Shown: positions 26,288 through 35,368, counted from the first letter of the stretch. The stretch: DNA of 64,000 nucleotides from Polynucleobacter sp. MWH-HuK1 (GCF_018881815.1 NZ_JACVPP010000001.1:493352-557351); one strand, 5' to 3'. The notes: generated from the letters alone by a model not told the origin. Numbers and translations: made by a program.

Positions 26288-26316
26288 TTGTTGTTACGCC
26301 TAATTAACCCTATAAT
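26288..26316 (+). promoter_or_regulatory. Putative sigma70 promoter of the cytochrome oxidase operon
   Basis: A perfect -10 TATAAT (26311-26316) lies 17 bases after a weak -35 TTGTTG (26288-26293). It would give a leader of about 80 bases before coxB, containing an imperfect hairpin (TGAGCAA/TTGCTCA). It is a contrast to the leaderless-type starts elsewhere. Confidence 0.6.
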
Positions 26317-26404
26317 CACGGCAGGATGTATTGGCTTGAGACCGTTTTTTGAGCAATTTGCGGCATTTTTGTTGCTTTGCTCACGACAATAAACAGAGAA
26401 TAAG

Positions 26405-27559
26405 ATGAATTTATTTGGAAAAGTCACTAGGGCTTCGCTCTATTTCGTAGTTGCTTTTGGCACTGCTTTTGCTCATGCAGCGGAGAATATGCCTGGTGGC
26501 CCAGCTGTAAATCAGCTGAATTTTGCGCCTGCTGCTACCAAAATCATGCAAGAGATTCATTGGTTGCATTGGATGATGTTGATCATTTGTGCGTTAATTT
26601 TCATTGGTGTTTTTGGAGTGATGTTCTATTCCATCTTGAAGCACCGTAAATCATTGGGCCACAAATCAGCGTCATTCCACGAGAGCACCACTGTTGAAAT
26701 TATTTGGACAGTCATTCCATTGCTGATTGTTATTGGCATGGCATTGCCAGCAACAAAAACGGTTGTTGCAATGAAAGACACCACTAACTCTGATATCACT
26801 ATTAAAACTACTGGTTATCAGTGGAAGTGGGGTTACGACTACATCAAAGGCGAAGGCGAAGGAATTAGCTTCCTATCAACTATGTCCACTTCACGCGAAG
26901 CAATTAATAACTTGGCACCTAAATCAAATACCTACTTGATGGAAGTAGACAATGAGATGGTTGTCCCTGTAGGGAAGAAAATTCGTTTGATTACTACTGC
27001 TAACGACGTTATCCACGCCTGGACTATCCCAGCGTTTGGCGTAAAGCAAGATGCGATTCCAGGCTTCGTTCGTGACACCTGGTTCAGAGCTGAAACTATT
27101 GGCACTTTCCGCGGTCAGTGTTCTGAGCTTTGCGGTGCTGAGCATGCATTCATGCCTATCGTTGTGCGTGTGGTTTCACAAGATGACTACACCGCTTGGG
27201 TTGCTCAGAAGAAAAAAGAAATGGGCGCTGCTGGTGATGATCCATCTAAGGTTTACACCTTGGATGAGCAGAAAGAGCGTGGTGCAAAAGTTTACGCAGC
27301 AAACTGCGCAGCTTGTCATCAGCCTAGCGGCAAAGGTGCGGGCGCTTTCCCGGCGTTGGATGGCAGCAAAGTTGTGCTGGGGCCTAAAGCCGCGCAATAC
27401 AACATCCTGATTAACGGTAAAGGCGCAATGCCGAAATGGGCTGGCGTAATCTCTGATGGCGATATTGCTGCGGTGATGACTTACACACGTAATGCATGGG
27501 GTAATAAGACTGGTGAAGTAATTCAAACCCAAGACATTGTTACTGCGCGCGGCAATTAA
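26405..27559 (+). CDS. coxB: Cytochrome c oxidase subunit II with fused cytochrome c domain
   Basis: A 384-residue subunit II. A signal peptide ends near AFAHAAE, and two membrane helices follow (about residues 50-75 and 95-115). The CuA site is in FRGQCSELCGAEHAFM. A C-terminal cytochrome c domain carries CAACH (heme c attachment) and the distal ligand region MPKWAG, so electrons can enter through bound heme c. It is the first gene of the oxidase operon and precedes ctaD by 43 bases. Confidence 0.96.
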   Translation: MNLFGKVTRASLYFVVAFGTAFAHAAENMPGGPAVNQLNFAPAATKIMQEIHWLHWMMLIICALIFIGVFGVMFYSILKHRKSLGHKSASFHESTTVEIIWTVIPLLIVIGMALPATKTVVAMKDTTNSDITIKTTGYQWKWGYDYIKGEGEGISFLSTMSTSREAINNLAPKSNTYLMEVDNEMVVPVGKKIRLITTANDVIHAWTIPAFGVKQDAIPGFVRDTWFRAETIGTFRGQCSELCGAEHAFMPIVVRVVSQDDYTAWVAQKKKEMGAAGDDPSKVYTLDEQKERGAKVYAANCAACHQPSGKGAGAFPALDGSKVVLGPKAAQYNILINGKGAMPKWAGVISDGDIAAVMTYTRNAWGNKTGEVIQTQDIVTARGN

Positions 27560-27602
27560 TTCAGATTAACAAATACAGATAAAAACGAAACCGGAGTAAT
27601 TC

Positions 27603-29222
27603 ATGAGCACAGTCTCTACTATCCACGATCACGCACACGATCACGCACACGACGATCACACACCACATGGTTGGCGTCGTTGGTTGTTCGCAACCAACCA
27701 CAAAGACATTGGTACGATGTATTTGATCTTCTCATTCGTTAGCTTGCTTGCTGGCGGTGTGATGGCGTTGGGAATTCGTTTGGAATTGTTCCAACCTGGT
27801 TTGCAGTTCCTGCGCCCAGAATTCTTTAATCAACTAACTACCATGCATGGTTTGGTGATGGTGTTCGGCGCGATTATGCCGGCCTTCGTTGGTTTCGCTA
27901 ACTGGATGGTGCCTTTGCAAATCGGCGCATCTGATATGGCATTTGCCCGTATGAACAACTTTAGCTTCTGGATTCTTCCTGTAGCAGCAACATTGTTGTT
28001 GAGCTCATTCTTGGTTCCTGGTGGCGCTCCATCAGGGGGTTGGACTATTTATGCTCCATTGACTTCGCAAATGGGTCCTGGCATGGACATGGCGATTTTT
28101 GCACTCCACTTATTGGGTGCGTCATCGATCATGGGTTCGATCAACATCATCGTAACTATTTTGAACATGCGCGCTCCTGGTATGACATTAATGAAGATGC
28201 CAATGTTCTGCTGGACATGGTTGATCACTGCTTACTTGTTAATTGCTGTGATGCCTGTATTGGCTGGCGCAATTACGATGGTTCTGACTGACCGTCATTT
28301 CGGTACTTCATTCTTCTCCGCAGTTGGCGGTGGCGACCCAATCATGTTCCAGCATATTTTCTGGTTCTTCGGTCACCCAGAGGTTTACATCATGATTCTT
28401 CCAGCATTCGGAATCATCAGTGAAATCGTTCCTGCTTTCTCTAGAAAAACATTGTTCGGTTACAGCTCAATGGTTTATGCAACCGCATCTATTGCGATCT
28501 TGTCATTCATCGTTTGGGCTCACCACATGTTTGCAACTGGTATGCCAGTAACAGGTCAATTGTTCTTTATGTACGCAACCATGTTGATCGCCGTCCCAAC
28601 TGGTGTGAAGATTTTTAACTGGGTAGCAACAATGTGGAAAGGCTCAATGACCTTTGAAACTCCAATGTTGTGGGCTATCGGCTTTATCTTCGTTTTCACT
28701 ATGGGTGGATTTACTGGTTTGATCTGTGCGATGGCGCCAATTGATATTGGTATTCAGGACACTTATTACATCGTTGCTCACTTCCACTATGTATTAGTGG
28801 CAGGTTCATTATTTGCGATGTTTGCCGGTTTTTACTACTGGTGTCCAAAGTGGACTGGCTACATGGCTAGTGAAACTCGCGGCAAGATCCATTTCTGGGC
28901 TTCCATGATTTTCTTCAACATTACTTTCTTCCCAATGCACTTCTTGGGCTTAGCAGGTATGCCACGTCGCTATGCTGACTACCCAACTCAGTTTGCTGAT
29001 TTCAATGCGATTGCATCGATTGGTGCATTGGGCTTCGGTTTAGCGCAGGTTTACTTCTTGCTCTTCGTTGTATTGCCAGCCTATAACGGTAAGGGTGAAA
29101 AAGCGCCAATGAAGCCTTGGGATGGAGCCAAAGGTCTTGAGTGGACAGTGCCTTCACCAGCGCCACATCACACTTTTGAAACTCCGCCTAGCGCAGAGCA
29201 GATGCGTGAAGCAGGAATTTAA
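27603..29222 (+). CDS. ctaD: Cytochrome c oxidase subunit I
   Basis: A 539-residue heme-copper oxidase core subunit with twelve membrane helices, holding heme a and the heme a3-CuB centre. Heme and copper ligands are seen in NQLTTMHGLVMVFG, WFFGHPEVYIMILP and YYIVAHFHYVLVAGS. The N-terminal 20 residues are a His/Asp-rich repeat (HDHAHDHAHDDH) encoded by a 12-bp tandem repeat. The 3' end overlaps a small assembly-protein gene. A GGAG Shine-Dalgarno sequence precedes the start. Confidence 0.97.
   Translation: MSTVSTIHDHAHDHAHDDHTPHGWRRWLFATNHKDIGTMYLIFSFVSLLAGGVMALGIRLELFQPGLQFLRPEFFNQLTTMHGLVMVFGAIMPAFVGFANWMVPLQIGASDMAFARMNNFSFWILPVAATLLLSSFLVPGGAPSGGWTIYAPLTSQMGPGMDMAIFALHLLGASSIMGSINIIVTILNMRAPGMTLMKMPMFCWTWLITAYLLIAVMPVLAGAITMVLTDRHFGTSFFSAVGGGDPIMFQHIFWFFGHPEVYIMILPAFGIISEIVPAFSRKTLFGYSSMVYATASIAILSFIVWAHHMFATGMPVTGQLFFMYATMLIAVPTGVKIFNWVATMWKGSMTFETPMLWAIGFIFVFTMGGFTGLICAMAPIDIGIQDTYYIVAHFHYVLVAGSLFAMFAGFYYWCPKWTGYMASETRGKIHFWASMIFFNITFFPMHFLGLAGMPRRYADYPTQFADFNAIASIGALGFGLAQVYFLLFVVLPAYNGKGEKAPMKPWDGAKGLEWTVPSPAPHHTFETPPSAEQMREAGI
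27624..27647 (+). repeat. 12-bp tandem repeat encoding His/Asp-rich N-terminus of CtaD
   Basis: Two exact copies of CACGATCACGCA lie in tandem, followed by a degenerate third (CACGACGATCAC). In frame they encode HDHAHDHAHDDH, before the first conserved residues of subunit I. Copy number could vary by slippage. Confidence 0.85.
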
Positions 29223-29337
29223 TTCATCAGGTAAGCAAGCCCTTGCTGCGAATAATCGCAGGATGGGCTTCATCCTGTTGAGCGTTGTAGCAACCTTTTT
29301 TATAGGCATTTTGATTAAACGAAGCTTGTTGGGTTAA
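29206..29337 (+). CDS. Cytochrome oxidase small assembly protein
   Basis: A 43-residue reading from GTG 29206, with a charged N-terminus (NNRR) followed by one membrane helix (MGFILLSVVATFFIGILI) and a basic end KRSLLG. Small single-helix proteins of this type lie between ctaD and cox11 in many betaproteobacteria and are annotated as oxidase assembly factors. The start overlaps the last codons of ctaD by 17 bases in another frame; the ORF in the track starts still earlier without support. The internal ATG at 29263 is an alternative start. Confidence 0.68.
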   Translation: MKQEFNSSGKQALAANNRRMGFILLSVVATFFIGILIKRSLLG

Positions 29338-29349
29338 TCCCTTGAAGAC

Positions 29350-29934
29350 ATGGTGATCGATCAAGCACTCAACCGCCAAATTTTGTTGAAGCTCTTAATT
29401 GCAGCTGTGATGATGTTTGGTTTTGGTTATGCCTTAGTTCCAATGTACAAGGCCTTGTGTGAGGTCACTGGAATTAACGTAGTAACAAGCAAGAATGATT
29501 ATGGTGTTAGAGCCTTCAGTCCTAATAAGGTAGGTAATACTCAGGTTAACTATGCTCGTACAGTAACTATTGAGTTTGATTCAAATAGCCGTGGCCCGTT
29601 TACATTTAAGCCAGTAAAGAATTTTTTAGAAGTGCATCCTGGTGAAATGACTGAGATTGTTTATGAGGTAACTAACAATCAAAATCGCCCAGTACGCGCT
29701 CAAGCGATACCAAGTTATGCGCCTAAAAGCGCAACGGAGTTTTTTACGAAATTAGAATGTTTTTGCTTTCAGGAGCAAACGCTAGCAGCAAAAGAAACAA
29801 AAAAGATGCCGGTAGTCTTTGTAATCGATGCAGGTTTGCCGGATGATGTAAAAACAATTACTTTGTCATATACCTTCTTTGAGTTAGGTTTAGGTGGTAC
29901 GCCACCAGCTCCAAAATCAAGGTTGGCTTCATGA
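29350..29934 (+). CDS. ctaG: Cytochrome c oxidase assembly protein CtaG/Cox11
   Basis: A 194-residue copper chaperone that delivers copper to the CuB site of subunit I. One N-terminal membrane helix (LLIAAVMMFGFGYALVPMY) is followed by a periplasmic immunoglobulin-like domain with the copper-binding CFCF motif in KLECFCFQEQ. The start follows the small assembly gene by 12 bases, and the stop overlaps the DUF2970 start by 4 bases. Confidence 0.95.
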   Translation: MVIDQALNRQILLKLLIAAVMMFGFGYALVPMYKALCEVTGINVVTSKNDYGVRAFSPNKVGNTQVNYARTVTIEFDSNSRGPFTFKPVKNFLEVHPGEMTEIVYEVTNNQNRPVRAQAIPSYAPKSATEFFTKLECFCFQEQTLAAKETKKMPVVFVIDAGLPDDVKTITLSYTFFELGLGGTPPAPKSRLAS

Positions 29935-30125
29935 AAAAGAAAAGTAGTTTTATGCAGTCTATGAAAGCCGTGATGTGGGGCTTTTTGGGGGTGCGTAAGA
30001 AGTCAGGTTTGCAGGAAGATGTTGCTTCATTGAGTTTTGTGCACATTATCATTGCAGGGGTTATTGGCGCCTTGATTTTTATGGGCGTACTTCTGTTGAT
30101 AGTGAAAGTAGTTGTGTCCCATTGA
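29931..30125 (+). CDS. DUF2970 domain protein
   Basis: A 64-residue small membrane protein of the DUF2970 family. The pattern SMKAVMWGFLGVRKKSGLQED is typical, and one C-terminal helix (HIIIAGVIGALIFMGVLLLI) would anchor it in the inner membrane. It is found between cox11 and coxC in betaproteobacteria, so a role in oxidase assembly is inferred. It starts inside the ctaG stop (ATGA). Confidence 0.88.
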   Translation: MKKKSSFMQSMKAVMWGFLGVRKKSGLQEDVASLSFVHIIIAGVIGALIFMGVLLLIVKVVVSH

Positions 30126-30154
30126 TTATTTTTTGATTGAATAGAGAGAATAAG

Positions 30155-31009
30155 ATGTCATCCAATTCAACCCCATACTATTTCGTCCCTGGACTATCTA
30201 GACATCCAGCAATGGCCGCTTTTGGCTTAATTGCTTTTGGCTTTGGTATTTCTGGATGGGTAAATCATGCCTCTTGGGGCGGACCTTTGACCCTCGCGGG
30301 CGTTGCGTTTGTTCTCTACGTTCTCTATAACTGGTTTGGCGATACGATTGCAGAATCCAATGCAGGCAAGAATGGTGTCAACGTAGACATCTCTTATCGT
30401 TGGTCGATGGCTTGGTTCATCTTTTCTGAAATCATGTTCTTTGGCGCATTCTTTGCAGCTTTGTTCTATGCGCGAAATATTGCGATGCCTTGGATGGGTG
30501 ATGTAGAAAGCAAGTTGCTTTGGCCTAATTTCCAAGCTGTTTGGCCAAATGACGGTCCTGCTGGTTTGGTTGAGAAATTCACCACTATGGGTCCTTGGCC
30601 AATTCCAACAATCAACACATTGTTGCTTTTGAGCTCTGGTGTAACGATTACTATCGCTCACCATGCTTTAGTAGAGAACCATATGAAGAAAGCCATCATT
30701 AGCTTGGCTGCAACTGTTGGTTTGGGCCTCATCTTCTTGGGCTTCCAAGTTTATGAGTACTACCATGCATATCATGAGTTGAACTTGAAGCTAACTTCAG
30801 GCATTTATGGTTCCACATTCTTCATGTTGACTGGCTTCCACGGCTTCCACGTTTTCCTTGGTGGCACGATGTTGGCGATTGTCTTGCGTCGTATGATTCG
30901 CGGTGATTTCACTTCTAAACACCACTTCGCGTTTGAAGGCGCTGCTTGGTATTGGCACTTCGTTGACGTAGTCTGGCTTGGCTTATACATCGCTGTTTAC
31001 TGGATGTAA
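30155..31009 (+). CDS. ctaE: Cytochrome c oxidase subunit III
   Basis: A 284-residue subunit III from ATG 30155; the track's start is a TTG 18 bases earlier. It has seven predicted helices and the family stretch FFMLTGFHGFHVFLG with AWYWHFVDVVWLGLY near the C-terminus. It stabilises the catalytic core and proton uptake in aa3 oxidases. It is closed by a strong hairpin terminator. Confidence 0.96.
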   Translation: MSSNSTPYYFVPGLSRHPAMAAFGLIAFGFGISGWVNHASWGGPLTLAGVAFVLYVLYNWFGDTIAESNAGKNGVNVDISYRWSMAWFIFSEIMFFGAFFAALFYARNIAMPWMGDVESKLLWPNFQAVWPNDGPAGLVEKFTTMGPWPIPTINTLLLLSSGVTITIAHHALVENHMKKAIISLAATVGLGLIFLGFQVYEYYHAYHELNLKLTSGIYGSTFFMLTGFHGFHVFLGGTMLAIVLRRMIRGDFTSKHHFAFEGAAWYWHFVDVVWLGLYIAVYWM

Positions 31010-31017
31010 TCCAATAA

Positions 31018-31048
31018 AAATCGGGGCCTAAAGCCCCGATTTGTTTTT
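31018..31048. terminator. Strong intrinsic terminator between ctaE and the convergent DUF2909 gene
   Basis: AAATCGGGGC and GCCCCGATTT form a perfect 10-bp stem with a 5-base loop, followed by a T run on the plus strand. The A run on the other side lets it work in both directions. Confidence 0.92.
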
Positions 31049-31071
31049 AAGCCCTCAAAGAGAAGCGCCGT

Positions 31072-31284
31072 TTAATTGGTGCCCACTTTAATTCCAGTAG
31101 CCTCAATGAATCCAAAGTAGTGGGCCAGTAGAATTCCGGCAAATAGTGCGATAGATAGTCCGATACGCAGCATGAGTGAGTGGACCATGCGTGAGCTATT
31201 GCCCCTATCTTTCATCATGTAATACAAAGCCGATCCTAAGCTAAAAACAATCATTAGTAGGACAATTGGAATAATCCACTTCAT
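31072..31284 (-). CDS. Twin transmembrane protein, DUF2909 family
   Basis: A 70-residue protein with two membrane helices (IIPIVLLMIVFSLGSALYYM and MLRIGLSIALFAGILLAHYF) separated by a short charged loop. This matches the DUF2909 family, found between coxC and surf1 in betaproteobacterial oxidase clusters and often read on the opposite strand. Function is unknown. An AAGGA Shine-Dalgarno sequence precedes the ATG at 31284. Confidence 0.85.
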   Translation of the reverse strand: MKWIIPIVLLMIVFSLGSALYYMMKDRGNSSRMVHSLMLRIGLSIALFAGILLAHYFGFIEATGIKVGTN

Positions 31285-31308
31285 CACAAATCCTTATTAT
31301 TAAATCTC

Positions 31309-32106
31309 TTGAATAGTCTTTTTACTGCTCTCATTACAAAGCGCATAGTTGCTACTGTATCAGCCTTGATCGTGATTGCGATTGGCTGTGGAGCGGGTAT
31401 TTGGCAGCTGAATAGAGCGGATACCAAAATTGCCTTGGCCGCCAATTTGTTGGCTCGCCAACAAATGCCCATCTTAAGTGCGAATGCTGGTCCTTGGGCT
31501 TTAGAGGAGGCTCGTGAGCGCCGCATGATTGCTAGAGGTCAATACATTCCCGAGGCAGCCATTTGGCTGGATAACCGGCCTAGACCCACCCCTCCTGCTG
31601 GCAGCACTACTTCGCAATCGGGTTTCTATCTGATGATGCCTTTAAGACTGGATGGCAAGGATGAGATTCTTTGGGTTAATAGGGGTTGGGCGCCACGCAA
31701 TAATGAAAATCGTGAGACCTTGCCACCTGTTCAGACGCCAAATAAGGTAGTCAATGTTGAGGGTATCGTTTTTGCTCAGCCCGGCAAGGTTTATGAACTA
31801 GGTGGCGGTAAGGGTGTTGTTGACCCTGGTAAGCCTAGAATTGAGCAAAATTTTGACTTAGTGTCTGAAGCTAAGTTGCATAGTTGGACGCAAGCCCCAT
31901 TTATTTTGCGTGAGGTTGAGGTTGGCTCGGATGACGGTTTGCTACGTGAGTGGCCGCCCCTGACAAGCGGAGTCGATCGCCATTATGCTTATGCATTCCA
32001 GTGGTTTGCTTTGGCTTTTGCTGGCTTCCTATTTTGGTTAGTTACAGGGTTGCGTCAATACAGACGTCAGGATTTTAGTCAAAGGCATCGAGGGGATCAA
32101 GGGTGA
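31309..32106 (+). CDS. SURF1 family protein
   Basis: A 265-residue SURF1-type protein for heme a insertion into oxidase subunit I. An N-terminal helix (VATVSALIVIAIGCGAGIWQLNRA) and a C-terminal helix (AYAFQWFALAFAGFLFWLV) flank a periplasmic domain. The start is unusual: no in-frame ATG exists before the first helix, so TTG 31309 is the best start. No Shine-Dalgarno sequence is seen; TATTAT lies 8 bases upstream. The stop overlaps the GTG of the next gene. Confidence 0.9.
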   Translation: MNSLFTALITKRIVATVSALIVIAIGCGAGIWQLNRADTKIALAANLLARQQMPILSANAGPWALEEARERRMIARGQYIPEAAIWLDNRPRPTPPAGSTTSQSGFYLMMPLRLDGKDEILWVNRGWAPRNNENRETLPPVQTPNKVVNVEGIVFAQPGKVYELGGGKGVVDPGKPRIEQNFDLVSEAKLHSWTQAPFILREVEVGSDDGLLREWPPLTSGVDRHYAYAFQWFALAFAGFLFWLVTGLRQYRRQDFSQRHRGDQG

Positions 32107-32759
32107 GTGATAAAGAGTTATTAATTCCGGCATCACAGGTAGATTCAGCTGCTATTAATGCGCGTACCCGTCGTGGTCGTATTCAGATGCTGTTGTTACT
32201 GTTGGCTTGCGCCTCTCCAGTAATCGCATCCTATTTTACGTATTACGTGATTAAGCCTGCTGGCGGTAAAACCAATTTGGGCACTCTTGTTTACCCAGCT
32301 CAAGAATTCAATACGGCATGGCTTGATACGCCCACAAAAGGTAAGTGGAGTCTTTTAATTGCTCGTCCTGCTGGCGAATGCAAAGTTAAGGATGAGAAAT
32401 GTATTGAAGCCTTATTTTTGATGCGTCAAGTTAAGGTTGCCATGGGGAGAGAGGGTGGTCGCCTCCAGCTCTTATGGGTGAACACAGATGGCCAGCCTGT
32501 TGATCCAGAAGTCATTAAAGCGTATGACGAAAAATCTGCAGGCTTCAAACTTGTTTCCCTTCCGTCGGATCCTAAACTTCGTTCTGACTTTGAGGCATGG
32601 CTCAATAAAGAGGGTGCGGGTCAGCAGATTCAGTTAGTAGACCCAAGTCCCGCAAAGATGATGTACTTCCCAGTGACAAACTCTCCTAAAGAGTTCGCTG
32701 GCATGAAGAAAGATCTAGAAAAACTCTTGAAGTTAAATCATAAGGGCGAGAATTTGTAA
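32103..32759 (+). CDS. Membrane-anchored thioredoxin-like protein of the oxidase cluster, unknown function
   Basis: A 218-residue protein with one membrane helix (about residues 28-48) and a periplasmic domain. The domain has a CX6C pair (Cys93 and Cys100 in AGECKVKDEKC) directly after a KWSLLIA strand, followed by a helix (FLMRQVKVAMG) and a LQLLWVNTDG strand, which recalls a SCO/thioredoxin fold with a stretched metal site. Homologues sit between surf1 and ctaA in betaproteobacteria, so copper or thiol handling in oxidase assembly is inferred. Start is GTG, overlapping the SURF1 stop (GTGA); the stop overlaps the ctaA ATG. Confidence 0.75.
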   Translation: MSDKELLIPASQVDSAAINARTRRGRIQMLLLLLACASPVIASYFTYYVIKPAGGKTNLGTLVYPAQEFNTAWLDTPTKGKWSLLIARPAGECKVKDEKCIEALFLMRQVKVAMGREGGRLQLLWVNTDGQPVDPEVIKAYDEKSAGFKLVSLPSDPKLRSDFEAWLNKEGAGQQIQLVDPSPAKMMYFPVTNSPKEFAGMKKDLEKLLKLNHKGENL

Positions 32760-33880
32760 TGCCGAGTTTGATTTTATTTTTAGAGTTAGCTGCCATCGCA
32801 ATTATTTTTGCAGGCCTGCCGCTGCTCTATCTTTGGAGAAAGCCAGGCTATAGCTTTTTCCAAAAACTCAATTGGGTATTGGTCTTTATGACTTTTGATC
32901 TAATCGTGTTTGGAGCATTTACACGTCTTACCGACTCAGGCTTAGGCTGTCCCGACTGGCCTGGATGTTATGGCACCTCCAATCCATTCCATGCGCTGAC
33001 CGAGATTCAGCGGGCTGAAAGCGCCATGCCTACTGGCCCTGTAACTGTGATTAAGGCTTGGATCGAAATGATTCATCGCTATTTGGCGATGACTGTAGGC
33101 GCACTCATTTTGGTGCAGGTGGGAATTGCCCTCAGTAAGCTCAAGTCTCTAGGAAAAAATCCTTTACTGGGTAGTCTCGGTTTACTTGTATTGGTTTGCG
33201 TGCAAGGTGCTTTTGGTGCTTGGACTGTGACCCTCAAGTTACAACCTATTATTGTCACGATTCATTTGATGTTGGCCTTAGTTTTGTTGTCCTTCCTCAC
33301 CCTGTATGCGCAACAATCTTGGGAAGAAAAACTTTCTGCAGTTCGCGTTCTTCGTATTCGACCTATTTCAGCGCAGTTTCTCACCCTTTCTTTCGTAGTT
33401 CTCTTTATCCAGATTTTCTTGGGTGCTTGGGTGAGCACTAATTACGCCGTTTTAGCATGTCCAGATTTTCCGACCTGTATGGGAAGCGTATGGCCAGAAA
33501 CCAATTGGAGCGAAGGCTTTACGCTTTGGCGTCAATTAGGTTTAAATGCACAAGGTGAATTTATCTCACCCGTAGCCCTGCAAACCATTCATTGGGCACA
33601 TCGGCTTTTTGCGGTCTTGGTGTTGATTGTCCTAGGCACTTTGGGCCTCAAAGCGTTAAAGCTGGCAACCCCAGCTCTATTTGGTCTTAGTTTGGTAGCT
33701 AAGCTGTTATTGGCTGTACTGCTGCTGCAGATCGTGACTGGTATTTCTAATGTGGTCTTCCAGTGGCCCTTATTAGCCGCTTTATTGCATACCGCTGGCT
33801 CTGCTGCTTTGGTATTCTGTTTAGTCAGAATGAGTAATTGGGCCTCCTGGAAGCCTTTCATTCAAAAGAAGATGGCATAA
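32759..33880 (+). CDS. ctaA: Heme A synthase (COX15/CtaA)
   Basis: A 373-residue membrane enzyme that oxidises the C8 methyl group of heme O to give heme A. Eight helices are predicted, with heme-ligand histidines in [10 protein letters not shown] and [11 protein letters not shown], and the conserved [19 protein letters not shown] and a second CPDFPTC. It starts on the stop of the upstream gene and is followed by ctaB after 2 bases. Confidence 0.95.
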   Translation: MPSLILFLELAAIAIIFAGLPLLYLWRKPGYSFFQKLNWVLVFMTFDLIVFGAFTRLTDSGLGCPDWPGCYGTSNPFHALTEIQRAESAMPTGPVTVIKAWIEMIHRYLAMTVGALILVQVGIALSKLKSLGKNPLLGSLGLLVLVCVQGAFGAWTVTLKLQPIIVTIHLMLALVLLSFLTLYAQQSWEEKLSAVRVLRIRPISAQFLTLSFVVLFIQIFLGAWVSTNYAVLACPDFPTCMGSVWPETNWSEGFTLWRQLGLNAQGEFISPVALQTIHWAHRLFAVLVLIVLGTLGLKALKLATPALFGLSLVAKLLLAVLLLQIVTGISNVVFQWPLLAALLHTAGSAALVFCLVRMSNWASWKPFIQKKMA

Positions 33881-33882
33881 AT

Positions 33883-34776
33883 ATGAGTGACTCTAAAACA
33901 AACGCGTCAGTGGCTCTGCCGCGTTGGCGTCAATATTGGGTTTTAACTAAACCTAGAGTGACTCAGCTCGCCGTATTTTGTGCTGTTATTGGCATGTTCT
34001 TGGCCACACCTGGCATGGTGCCTTACCCAGTTCTTATCGGCGGTATTGCTGGGATCTGGCTTTTAGCCGGTGCTGCGTTTGCGGTGAATTGTCTAATAGA
34101 GCAAGCTGTTGATGCCAAAATGAAGCGAACTTCTTGGCGTCCATCCGCTACTGGTGAAGTCACACCATTTCACATCATTATTTTTTCCATCATTTTGGGC
34201 TCGCTCGGAATGGTTATTTTGTGGAACTTCTGTAACCCGTTGACGATGTGGCTAACTCTAGCTACTTTCGTTGGTTATGCGGTGATTTATACCTGGTTAC
34301 TAAAGCCCGCAACACCACAAAATATTGTGATTGGTGGATTGTCTGGTGCTATGCCACCCGCACTGGGCTGGGCGGCAGTAACCAATACTCTCTCAGCAGA
34401 AGCATGGCTGTTAGTTCTGATCATTTTTGTATGGACGCCCCCACATTTCTGGGCTTTAGCTTTATACCGCCGTGATGACTATGTGCAGTCGGGTTTGCCA
34501 ATGTTGCCGGTAACTCATGGCGAGCGTTTCACGCTTCTCAATATCGTGCTTTACACCCTGATCTTGATTGCTGCCACGATGTTGCCTTATATCTACGGCA
34601 TGAGCGGTATAGTGTACTTAATATCAGCCATTATTCTAGGTTTAATGTTCTTGGCTTACGTCGTTGCGTTATTTGTTTCTTATAGTGATGCTTTGGCCAA
34701 GAAAACATTCCGCTTTTCTATCACCTATCTATCGCTACTTTTTGCAGCCCTTTTAGTAGATCACTATTTCCTCTGA
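33883..34776 (+). CDS. ctaB: Protoheme IX farnesyltransferase (heme O synthase)
   Basis: A 297-residue UbiA-family prenyltransferase that adds a farnesyl group to heme B. The diphosphate-binding motif is [12 protein letters not shown], and [16 protein letters not shown] is conserved. Start is ATG 33883; the longer frame in the track runs into ctaA. It works immediately before CtaA in heme A synthesis, and the genes are adjacent. Confidence 0.96.
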   Translation: MSDSKTNASVALPRWRQYWVLTKPRVTQLAVFCAVIGMFLATPGMVPYPVLIGGIAGIWLLAGAAFAVNCLIEQAVDAKMKRTSWRPSATGEVTPFHIIIFSIILGSLGMVILWNFCNPLTMWLTLATFVGYAVIYTWLLKPATPQNIVIGGLSGAMPPALGWAAVTNTLSAEAWLLVLIIFVWTPPHFWALALYRRDDYVQSGLPMLPVTHGERFTLLNIVLYTLILIAATMLPYIYGMSGIVYLISAIILGLMFLAYVVALFVSYSDALAKKTFRFSITYLSLLFAALLVDHYFL

Positions 34777-34783
34777 GATCCAT

Positions 34784-35368
34784 ATGAATTTTCTACGTGT
34801 TTGCTTTCTAGCAATTCTGTGTTTTGTACTAACTGCTTGTAGCCCAAAGCCGGAATTCAAAAACATTGATATCACCGGTAGCACAGCATTTGGTAAAGAC
34901 TTTAGTTTGCTGGATCCAGATGGAAAAGTCAGAACCTTGGCTGACTTTAAGGGCAAAGTAGTTGTAATGTTCTTTGGTTATACCCAGTGTCCTGATATCT
35001 GCCCAACAACCTTGACCGAGATGCAGCAAGTCATGACTCTCCTGGGGCCCCAGTCAGATAAGGTTCAAGTGCTTTTTGTGACGGTAGATCCGGAGCGGGA
35101 TACAGCGGAGATTTTGAAGCAGTACGTTCCTGCATTTGATCCACGCTTCTTAGGCCTACGTCCAGCGGATGAAGCTGCATTAGAGAAGGTCGCCAAGGAC
35201 TTCAAGATTTATTACAAGAAGGTACCAGGCGCTAAGCCGGGCTCGTACACGATGGATCACTCAGCAGGTAGCTATGCATTTGATCCAGAGGGTCGCCTAC
35301 GTTTATATATCAAACATGCACAAGGTCCAGAGACCTTGGCACATGATTTGAAAGAGCTTCTAAAGTAA
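34784..35368 (+). CDS. SCO1/SenC family copper chaperone lipoprotein
   Basis: A 194-residue SCO protein that metallates the CuA site of subunit II. The signal peptide ends in a lipobox (LTACS), so it is membrane-tethered. The copper-binding CxxxC is in YTQCPDICPTTL and the histidine in MDHSAGSYAFD. It is the last gene of the heme A and oxidase block. The 3' end overlaps the left arm of a probable terminator. Confidence 0.95.
   Translation: MNFLRVCFLAILCFVLTACSPKPEFKNIDITGSTAFGKDFSLLDPDGKVRTLADFKGKVVVMFFGYTQCPDICPTTLTEMQQVMTLLGPQSDKVQVLFVTVDPERDTAEILKQYVPAFDPRFLGLRPADEAALEKVAKDFKIYYKKVPGAKPGSYTMDHSAGSYAFDPEGRLRLYIKHAQGPETLAHDLKELLK

Noticed and set aside
30227-30664. 145-residue minus-strand ORF opposite ctaE
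   Set aside because: It lies inside the confident subunit III gene and shows no domain; shadow frame.
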